A DNA stretch of 11,226 nt from an uncultured Prevotella sp. (GTDB taxonomy: Bacteria > Bacteroidota > Bacteroidia > Bacteroidales > Bacteroidaceae), in NCBI GenBank assembly GCA_937889855.1, contig CALBYK010000246.1:1-11226 (forward strand), given 5' to 3'. Position numbers and translations under genes: made by a program. The notes below the pieces were generated by a model. It was not told the DNA's origin and did not search any database. It worked only from the letters and a program-made list of their open reading frames with translations. This document shows, piece after piece, positions 1 to 7,202 of the stretch; positions within the stretch are counted from its first letter, which is position 1, and every line of letters begins with the position of its first letter.

Positions 1-3000
1 GGATCTGTGTATATCTTGTCCTCTGACATACGCATGGACTTAACCGCCATCCATCGTTATATGGAGGAGAATTCCATTACGATAGCTTTCTTCACAACCC
101 AGATTGGCGTGCAGATGGCAAGTTTGTTCGAGTATTCCCACTTGCGGGTGATGTCGGTAGGCGGTGAGAAACTGGTGCCTATCAAGAAACCGCCATTTGC
201 TTATTATAATCTGTATGGCCCTACGGAGTGTACGATATGCTCTACATTCTATCCTGTAAAATATGACAACGAGGAGGCACCTATCGGCCGTCCACTTGCC
301 AACTACCAGCTCTATGTGATGGACGCTTCCATGCACTTGGTGCCTCAGGGTATGCCTGGCGAACTGTGTGTTGCAGGCCAGGGCGTCGGCCGTGGCTATC
401 TGAACAACCCGGAGATGACAGATGCCAAGTTTGTCACCATGGACGGAGTGCGCATGTATCGCACAGGCGACTTGGTGCGCTGGGACGAGGACGGCAACAT
501 CGTGTTCCTCGGCAGAATGGACGGACAGGTGAAACTTCGCGGCCTGCGTATCGAAATCGGCGAGATAGAGTCGGTGCTGGCTCAATATGACGACATCAAG
601 ACCTCTGCCGTACTGGTGCAAGAGGTGAATGGCGTGCAGATGCTCTGCGCCTACTACACTTCCAGACATGAGATTGACGAGCAGAAGCTGCGCGCCTTCC
701 TGGGCGAGTCGCTCACCGAGTTCATGGTGCCCGAAATCTATGTGCGTATGGACGTGATGCCACTCACGCCTAACGGTAAGGTGAACCGCAAGGCGTTGCC
801 CTTGCCAAAGGTGGAAAAAGGTGAAATCGTGGCTCCTGCCAACCAGAAAGAAGAGCAACTCTTCCAAATCGTGGCCAACCAATTGGGCACTGACGACTTT
901 GGCGTGACGACCAATTTGATTTCCATGGGATTGACATCGATAGGCGCCATAAAGTTGACGGTCACCATACAGAAGCAGATGAACCTCAGCCTCCAGACCA
1001 AGGATGTGATGAGGCAGCCCACCATTCGCCAATGGGTGGAGCTGGTCAATAACGACACGCCTGCCGACGACGGCCTGCAGGTCTACCCAAAACAATCGCT
1101 CTACCCGCTCACCCCCAACCAGTTGGGCATATATATTGACTGGGAGCAACACCACGACGACCTGCAATATAACATACCCTATCTGCTCAAGTTCAGCAAT
1201 GTCGACCCGGCTCTGCTCAAGCAGAGTGTAGAACAAGCCTTGGCAGCTCACCCCTATATAAAGGTGCGCTTGCTGATGCACGAGGGTGAAATTATGCAAG
1301 AACGTCATGACGACGATGTTGTGGAAGTGAAGCTCATTGAGCTTGACGGGGTTCCCACACCCGCCTATTTCCAGCAGCAGATACTTCCGTTCAACATCAT
1401 CGGACAACCATTGTATGACATACGCGTCTACACCTATGGCTCAGACACCTGGCTCTTCATAAACATCCACCACATAGTGTTTGACGGCACATCTATGAAC
1501 GTGCTGCTCCGCGACATAGCACAGGCATATGCACGGCAACCACTTGTGGCTGAAACAATTACTGCCTACGACTATGCCCTCTACTATCAGCAGTGGCAAA
1601 AGAGCCAAGGCTACAAAGAAGCCGAAAAGCACTTCGACCTCATCATGGACAAGGCAGAGTCGGTGCAGTATCCGCCATCTGCCAGTGGCATGACACACCA
1701 AGGTGCACAGAAGACACGTGTCAGCATACCTCGCTCTGCCATCACCTATTGTGCACAACACTTAGGGGTGACCGAAAACGCCCTTGTCATGACAGCCGTC
1801 ATGCAAACTCTGCACCGCATCACACGCGAGCACCACATCATGATAACCACCATATCAAATGGGCGCGACACCACCGACTTGGCTACCGGCTTTGGCATGT
1901 TTGTGCAAACGCTCCCAGTGGTGAGCCACTTTGGCAACCAGAGTGTGGCCGATACGGTGAAGGGCATGCATGAGCAACTGCTTGCCACCATTGATGCCGA
2001 CAAGTATCCGTTCACCAGCATTGTCGAGCGATATGGTGCCAGTCCGCAAATCATGGTGGCATACCAAGGCGATGTGTTAGACGATGCCATCAGTCTGGGC
2101 AACGCCCAGGGCGAGCAAATGCCACTGCGCCTCGACACCGTGAAGACCCCGGTGTCGATTGACGTGTGGAACAGGGCCGGCAACCAACTCGAGCTGGAGA
2201 TAGAATACGACAGCAACATATATGCTGAGGCAGACATGCAAACCTTTGGCAAAGCTATAACTGCTCTTCTCCAGCGTATGTCAACAGCGCAAGGCGACAC
2301 ACCTGTCAATTCGCTGGCCATTACCACTGATGAAGAGCAAGCACAACTCATTCAGCTTGGCAGAGGACCACAGGTCGACATGGATGTAACCAAAACATTT
2401 GCCAACCTATTTGTAGAGCAAGCACATAAAACACCCGATAGCTTGGCTGTGGCTGACGACCATAGTGAACTGTCGTATGGCGAAATGGACGCTTACTCCA
2501 ATCTACTTGCCCACAAGTTCATCGAACAAGGCATTCAGCCCGACGACCTTGTGTGTGTCATGTTGGAGCGCACCAAGGAGTTCCCGCTCACCGTGTTGGC
2601 ACTACACAAGTGTGGGGCTGCCTATGTGCCGCTCGACTTTGAATACCCCAACCAGCGCTTGTCGTTTATGCTTGAGGACTCTGAGTCGAAACTGCTCATA
2701 ACAACACACGACGTGCTTGATGCCACCCTTGCCGAGGGTGAATTCAATATAGGCCAGGCACAGCCATTCTTTATCGACGACCTCCTTGCCCAGCCTGATG
2801 CTAAAGCCAAGGCATTGGCTGCAGCCCCCATCGACTTGTCAAAGCCCGAGGGCGTAGCCTATATGATTTACACCTCAGGCTCAACGGGCACTCCCAAGGG
2901 AGCACGCCTACATCAAGCTGGCTTGCACAACTTTATAGCCACGGTCATCTATATGGAGCAATTGACTGCCAATGACCGCATAAGCGGACACAGCTCCTTC

Positions 3001-5379
3001 TCTTTCGATGCGCATGTTGAGGATATGTTCCCGATACTCACATTGGGTGGTTCATTCCACTTGATACCCTCAGCCATCCGAAAAGATTTGGGCGAGATAC
3101 GTCAGTTCCTCTTCGACCACCACATCACGGGTGGAGGCTATTCAACAGCCGTAACGTGCCTATTGCTCAACACCTTCGACGACTTGCCCGTGCGCTTCAT
3201 TACAGCAGGTGGCGAAAAATTGCCATCAGTTTATAGCGACCACATTGAGATTCTCAACACCTACGGTCCTACCGAAGGCACGGTCGATACCACCTACTAT
3301 CCTATAAAGCCAGGCGTTAGACTGGACGAAATACCAATAGGACGAACTGTGGCCAACTGTTGGAACTTTGTGGTAGACGAAACAGGCAACATCTTGCCAC
3401 AAGGCATTGCCGGCGAACTGTGTTTTGCTGGCATACAGGTGAGCATGGGCTATTGGCATCGTGAGGAACAAACGGCTAAAGTGTTTGGCGACTGCCCGTT
3501 CATCGACAAAGATGCTTGGGGACGCAAAGTGCGCATGTATCACACGGGCGACCTTTGCCGGTGGAATGACGACGGACAGTTGGAATACATCAGCCGAATC
3601 GACACGCAAGTCAAATTGCGCGGTTTCCGCATCGAATTGGGCGAAATAGAAAATGCGATAAGCCGTTATGAAGGCATACGCAGCACCATTGTTGTTGTGA
3701 AGGAGATAGGCGGCATGCAACACCTGTGTGCCTACTACACGGCCGACAATGAGATAGACAGCAACCAGTTGCGCGAATATCTGTCGCAATCGTTGACCGA
3801 ATACATGGTGCCAGATGCCTACATGCAAATGGATGAACTGCCCCTTACACCCAATGGCAAAGTGAACCGCAAGGCCCTGCCAGAACCTGTAATAGAGCAA
3901 GCTGCCGTGTCGACTTATGCCGAACCCGAGGGCGAAATGGAAACAGACATAGCCGAGGCTTATGCCAAGGTGCTCAAAATAGAGCGCATCAGTGCCAACG
4001 ACGACTTCTTCTTGTTGGGCGGAACGTCCATCTCTGCCATCAAGGTGGTGGCTGCCCTTGCGCTGAAGAATTATCAGTTGTCGTTCAAGGACATGTTCGC
4101 CTGCAAAACCCCACGTGTGCTCGCCGCTTACCTACGCGGCAAGGCGGACGGCTCTGCGGCACCCGTGCAGCAGACAATGGTGATAGACAACGGCTCCACT
4201 GACAAGAACTCTTCGCGTTATGCCGACATCTTGGACGCCAATACGATAGAGAGGTTCCGCAGTGGCGAGAGGCAGCCTATTGGCGATGTGCTGCTTACTG
4301 GGGCGACAGGCTTCATGGGCATCCATTTCCTGCATGAGTTGATAGAGAATGAATCAGGGCGCATCTATTGCCTCCTCCGCTCCAAAGGCAAGTACTCGGC
4401 AGAGAGCCGGTTGCGCTCGTTGCTGTTCTACTATTTCGACAATACCTACGAGGAACTCTTCGGCAACCGTTTGGTGGTATTGGAAGGCGAGCTTACCAAG
4501 CCGTCAACCTTCGAACGTCTGGACATTCATGTAGATACTGTCATCAACTGCGCTGCCAACGTGAAGCATTTCTCTGCCGGCAATGACATCGAGATGGTCA
4601 ATGTGGAAAGTGTGCGCAACCTGATAGCATGGTGTCTGAAGACGGGTGCCCGATTGGTGCATACCTCGACAACAAGTGTGGCAGGACAGAGTGTCGACGG
4701 CTATCCAACCCTTGACACCGTGATGAACGAGCATATGTTCGACTTCGGGCAGTCGCTTGCCAACCAGTACGTCAAATCGAAGTATGACGCCGAGCAACTC
4801 ATCCTGGAGAGCATACGCAAGGATGGCTTGAACGCTAAGATTATGCGAGTTGCCACCTTGGCGTCGCGCAACGCCGACGGCGAGTTCCAAATCAATTTCC
4901 GCACCAACGGGTTCATGGGACGCCTGAGAAGTTACGCGGCATTGGGATGCGCGCCTTACGATGTGCTGGACGCTCCTTGTGAGTTCTCGCCGATAGACGA
5001 GGTTTGCAAGGCAAGTCGCTTGCTTGCCACCACGCCTCGCGACATGGTGGTGTTCCATCCTTGCAACAACCACACGTTGCCGTTGGGCGATGTGCTGAGT
5101 TGCCTGCGGAGCGTGGGATTGGAAGTAAAGTTCGTGGAACGGGAGGTATTTGAGGACAGAGTGCGCGAGATGATGAACGACGATGCCAACAGCCAAGTGC
5201 TGCAGCCATTGCTGGCATATGCCGACAATGGTGCCCACAAGGTGAGGTTCCTCGACTACGACAGCGAGTTTACCACCCAGGTGCTGTATCGCATGGGATA
5301 TCATTGGCCATTCACATCTTGGGACTACGTAGAGCGTTTTGTACAGGCAATCAATGGATTTGATTTCTTTAAGATGTAA
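1..5379 (+). CDS. Non-ribosomal peptide synthetase, partial at 5' end: (A)-T-C-A-T-thioester reductase
   Basis: Assembly-line enzyme that activates amino acids as adenylates, loads them on carrier proteins, condenses them and releases the chain by reduction. The frame is open to the left edge, so the GTG at 7 is not a real start. Residues are counted from that codon. Adenylation domain 1 lacks its N-terminal part; it shows YGPTE at 70-74, YRTGDL at 151 and the A10 lysine at 258. Carrier 1 has phosphopantetheine serine 311. The condensation domain (about 364-790) has HHIVFDG at 488-494. Adenylation domain 2 (about 815-1295) has YTSGSTGTPKG at 955, FDAHVEDMF at 1000, TYGPTE at 1085, YHTGDL at 1178 and K1285. 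Carrier 2 has GGTSI with serine 1341. The reductase (about 1425-1790) has the Rossmann motif GATGFMG at 1432 and catalytic YVKSK at 1588. All catalytic motifs present look intact. The reductase predicts release as an aldehyde or alcohol. Substrates and any further upstream modules are unknown. Confidence 0.95.
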   Translation, partial: GSVYILSSDIRMDLTAIHRYMEENSITIAFFTTQIGVQMASLFEYSHLRVMSVGGEKLVPIKKPPFAYYNLYGPTECTICSTFYPVKYDNEEAPIGRPLANYQLYVMDASMHLVPQGMPGELCVAGQGVGRGYLNNPEMTDAKFVTMDGVRMYRTGDLVRWDEDGNIVFLGRMDGQVKLRGLRIEIGEIESVLAQYDDIKTSAVLVQEVNGVQMLCAYYTSRHEIDEQKLRAFLGESLTEFMVPEIYVRMDVMPLTPNGKVNRKALPLPKVEKGEIVAPANQKEEQLFQIVANQLGTDDFGVTTNLISMGLTSIGAIKLTVTIQKQMNLSLQTKDVMRQPTIRQWVELVNNDTPADDGLQVYPKQSLYPLTPNQLGIYIDWEQHHDDLQYNIPYLLKFSNVDPALLKQSVEQALAAHPYIKVRLLMHEGEIMQERHDDDVVEVKLIELDGVPTPAYFQQQILPFNIIGQPLYDIRVYTYGSDTWLFINIHHIVFDGTSMNVLLRDIAQAYARQPLVAETITAYDYALYYQQWQKSQGYKEAEKHFDLIMDKAESVQYPPSASGMTHQGAQKTRVSIPRSAITYCAQHLGVTENALVMTAVMQTLHRITREHHIMITTISNGRDTTDLATGFGMFVQTLPVVSHFGNQSVADTVKGMHEQLLATIDADKYPFTSIVERYGASPQIMVAYQGDVLDDAISLGNAQGEQMPLRLDTVKTPVSIDVWNRAGNQLELEIEYDSNIYAEADMQTFGKAITALLQRMSTAQGDTPVNSLAITTDEEQAQLIQLGRGPQVDMDVTKTFANLFVEQAHKTPDSLAVADDHSELSYGEMDAYSNLLAHKFIEQGIQPDDLVCVMLERTKEFPLTVLALHKCGAAYVPLDFEYPNQRLSFMLEDSESKLLITTHDVLDATLAEGEFNIGQAQPFFIDDLLAQPDAKAKALAAAPIDLSKPEGVAYMIYTSGSTGTPKGARLHQAGLHNFIATVIYMEQLTANDRISGHSSFSFDAHVEDMFPILTLGGSFHLIPSAIRKDLGEIRQFLFDHHITGGGYSTAVTCLLLNTFDDLPVRFITAGGEKLPSVYSDHIEILNTYGPTEGTVDTTYYPIKPGVRLDEIPIGRTVANCWNFVVDETGNILPQGIAGELCFAGIQVSMGYWHREEQTAKVFGDCPFIDKDAWGRKVRMYHTGDLCRWNDDGQLEYISRIDTQVKLRGFRIELGEIENAISRYEGIRSTIVVVKEIGGMQHLCAYYTADNEIDSNQLREYLSQSLTEYMVPDAYMQMDELPLTPNGKVNRKALPEPVIEQAAVSTYAEPEGEMETDIAEAYAKVLKIERISANDDFFLLGGTSISAIKVVAALALKNYQLSFKDMFACKTPRVLAAYLRGKADGSAAPVQQTMVIDNGSTDKNSSRYADILDANTIERFRSGERQPIGDVLLTGATGFMGIHFLHELIENESGRIYCLLRSKGKYSAESRLRSLLFYYFDNTYEELFGNRLVVLEGELTKPSTFERLDIHVDTVINCAANVKHFSAGNDIEMVNVESVRNLIAWCLKTGARLVHTSTTSVAGQSVDGYPTLDTVMNEHMFDFGQSLANQYVKSKYDAEQLILESIRKDGLNAKIMRVATLASRNADGEFQINFRTNGFMGRLRSYAALGCAPYDVLDAPCEFSPIDEVCKASRLLATTPRDMVVFHPCNNHTLPLGDVLSCLRSVGLEVKFVEREVFEDRVREMMNDDANSQVLQPLLAYADNGAHKVRFLDYDSEFTTQVLYRMGYHWPFTSWDYVERFVQAINGFDFFKM
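4279..5376 (+). other. Terminal thioester reductase (R) domain of the NRPS
   Basis: The last ~365 residues form a short-chain dehydrogenase-like domain of the thioester-reductase family, also seen in carboxylic acid reductases and in Lys2-type synthetases. The nucleotide-binding glycine motif GATGFMG is at 4300-4320. The catalytic Thr/Ser region HTSTTSV starts at 4660, and the YxxxK pair (Y1588, K1592) at 4768-4782. It sits directly after the second carrier domain, where a thioesterase would otherwise be. From family knowledge, such domains use NAD(P)H to release the thioester-bound chain as an aldehyde, sometimes going on to an alcohol. Which of the two occurs here cannot be told from sequence. 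Confidence 0.9.
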
Positions 5380-7104
5380 ATGGAGAAACGAAGAAACTAT
5401 TTGGTCAACAAGGCTTTCAACAGTTTCTTGTTGGCATCCGTACTCACCGTAGCCGCCACGCAAGTGGGGGCTACGGTAGACGGCATTATGTTGAGCTATT
5501 TGATAGGCGAGCAGGCCATGAGCAGCGTCAACATCTGCCGTCCAGTCATGCAGATGCTGTTTGCCCTATGTATGTTGATAGGTGCGGGAAGTTCTATGCT
5601 TGTGGGTGTTGCCATCGGCAATCGCAATCGTGAGGAGGCCAACCGCGTCTTCACGGGTATGCTGTGCATGATAGGCGTCTTGGGTGTCGTGTTCTTGTGC
5701 ATTGTTGCAGTCAGTTTGCCTTCCCTTGTGGACTTCCTTTGTCCGAGTGATGAGCTGCATGGCGTTACCTCCGAATATCTGAGCGTGACGCTCTACTCGG
5801 CGGTATTCTACATGCTGTCAGTTTGTCTGGAGATGTTCGTGGCGGTGGACGGAAGTCCAAAAAGAGTGTCGGTGGCGGTGTTCGCCTGTGCCCTTACCAA
5901 TGTGGTGCTTGATTATGTATTCATAGCCATCGCTGGTTGGGGCGTCACGGGAGCTGCTTGGGCAACGGTTATTTCTTATGTGGTATCCGTGTTGCTACTC
6001 TTGCCTCATTTCCTCTCGCCAGGCACATTGAGGTTGGCCTTTGGCTCTTGCCTGTCAACCATTGGCAAGTCGTTGTCGGCAGGCCTTCCCTTTGGAATGG
6101 CAACTATGCTGATAGCAGTCCAACTGTGGGGATGCAATCGCATAGCCATCTCTTATCTCGGCAACGAAGGCATTGTAGCACTTTCTGTGTGCATCTACCT
6201 GTTGGCTCTTTCAATGATTATCCTTTCGGGAACAACGAAGACCTTCCAGCCCGTAGCGTCCATTCTGAAGGGCGCCGGCGACGGGAGTGGAGTGCTGATG
6301 GTCATAGGGAAGGCTTATCGCTTTATGGCGGTTTGCTTTGTATTCTTCACCTTGCCGCTGGTACTGGCTCCGCAACAGGTGGCCTTGTTGTTTGGCGTTT
6401 CCGAACCGTCGCTGCTGGCAGTCACTGCCAAGGCCATACCGCCTTATTCGCTCAACATCATATTCCAGTGCATGGTGTATCTGTTGATACCCATCTACCA
6501 GCTCTATGACAACAAGTCGATGGCCACATTCGTGTCGGTGAGTCAGTCGTTGGCTCCGCTGTTAGGCATGTGGCTTATGGTTGTTGTAGCACCCGACTAT
6601 GTATGGTGGGGCTTTGCCTTGGGGCAGTTTGTGGTATTGGTTCTCACCGTGGTGTTGACTTTCTTCGCGCGTTTGCGCAATAGCAAGCTGATGCCTCTAT
6701 TGCTTATTCCTCGCCAAGAAGGTTATGATGGCTTTGAGACCTCGTTGCCCTTATCTATGGATAGTGTTGATGCTCTGTTGGGTGAAATCCACACATTCCT
6801 CAAGGAGCATGCCTTGGAAGATTCCTTGGTTATGCATGTGGAGGTATGCTCTGAGGAACTGCTGAAAAACATCATTGTGCATGGTTTTGAGAAGCACAGC
6901 ACTAAAAGATTCATTGACTATCGCCTTTCGCTTGTGGACAAACAGGTGAGAGTTGTCATCACAGACGATGGAAGGGCTTTCAATCCTGTGGAATATGACA
7001 AAGATACGGGGCTGGGGCTATTATTGGTCAAGGGATTCTGCGATGTTATCAAGTATGACTATCTGTTCCATCAAAATATGGTGACAATCACATTTCGTGC
7101 ATAA
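5380..7104 (+). CDS. MATE-family efflux transporter fused to a C-terminal RsbW-like ATPase/kinase domain
   Basis: A 574-residue protein of two parts. Residues 1 to about 445 are highly hydrophobic with many membrane segments and resemble MATE multidrug/metabolite antiporters in length and layout: an early ATQVGATVDGIMLSYLIG stretch, small-residue-rich helices and basic cytoplasmic loops. Residues about 455-574 are soluble and resemble HATPase_c_2, the GHKL-type ATPase of anti-sigma factor kinases such as RsbW. They carry an N-box (E493, N497, in SEELLKNIIVHG), a G1 box (DDGRAF at 529-534) and a GLGLLLVKG box at 544-552. Membrane topology was judged by eye. The ATG directly follows the NRPS stop (TAAATG) with no visible Shine-Dalgarno sequence, which suggests translational coupling. 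Inferred role: export of the NRPS product, gated by or coupled to a phosphorylation partner switch. Cation specificity and kinase activity are not shown. Confidence 0.88.
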   Translation: MEKRRNYLVNKAFNSFLLASVLTVAATQVGATVDGIMLSYLIGEQAMSSVNICRPVMQMLFALCMLIGAGSSMLVGVAIGNRNREEANRVFTGMLCMIGVLGVVFLCIVAVSLPSLVDFLCPSDELHGVTSEYLSVTLYSAVFYMLSVCLEMFVAVDGSPKRVSVAVFACALTNVVLDYVFIAIAGWGVTGAAWATVISYVVSVLLLLPHFLSPGTLRLAFGSCLSTIGKSLSAGLPFGMATMLIAVQLWGCNRIAISYLGNEGIVALSVCIYLLALSMIILSGTTKTFQPVASILKGAGDGSGVLMVIGKAYRFMAVCFVFFTLPLVLAPQQVALLFGVSEPSLLAVTAKAIPPYSLNIIFQCMVYLLIPIYQLYDNKSMATFVSVSQSLAPLLGMWLMVVVAPDYVWWGFALGQFVVLVLTVVLTFFARLRNSKLMPLLLIPRQEGYDGFETSLPLSMDSVDALLGEIHTFLKEHALEDSLVMHVEVCSEELLKNIIVHGFEKHSTKRFIDYRLSLVDKQVRVVITDDGRAFNPVEYDKDTGLGLLLVKGFCDVIKYDYLFHQNMVTITFRA

Positions 7105-7110
7105 AATTAC

Positions 7111-7140
7111 AAAGCCCTGACTCTCCCGAGCCAGGGCTTT
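7111..7140. terminator. Convergent hairpin terminator
   Basis: The arms AAAGCCCTG and CAGGGCTTT form a perfect 9-bp stem, with an inner CTC/GAG pairing around a TCCC loop. It lies 6 bases after the transporter stop codon. Read on the minus strand, the stem is followed by TTTGTAATTTTA, a reasonable U-tract, so it best suits the end of the GH31 transcript. On the plus strand the trailing TTTACTA is weaker. Confidence 0.75.
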
Positions 7141-7147
7141 ACTATGT

Positions 7148-7182
7148 CTAAAGGTTCTTGTCCCTTTAGTTTATATATTTTT
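7148..7182 (+). terminator. Second hairpin with plus-strand T-rich tail
   Basis: CTAAAGG (7148-7154) pairs with CCTTTAG (7163-7169) around an 8-base loop. The plus strand then reads TTTATATATTTTTG, so it is likely the back-up or main terminator of the NRPS-transporter operon. The 7-bp stem is A/T-rich and therefore weaker than the hairpin before it. Confidence 0.5.
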
Positions 7183-7202
7183 GCGCAGCTACTTACAACT
7201 GT

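Noticed and set aside
7..9. GTG at position 7 as an NRPS start codon
   Set aside because: The frame is open to base 1, and the protein begins in the middle of an adenylation domain, just after core A4. The residues there align with an internal part of the second A domain.
40..1407. Long minus-strand open frame (455 codons) opposite the NRPS
   Set aside because: It lies fully antisense to well-defined A, T and C domains, and its translation is rich in His, Val and Leu with no domain pattern. It is a shadow of the NRPS codon bias.
4504..5463. Minus-strand open frame (319 codons) opposite the reductase domain
   Set aside because: Antisense to an intact R domain and across the NRPS/transporter junction, with no recognisable domain and no promoter.
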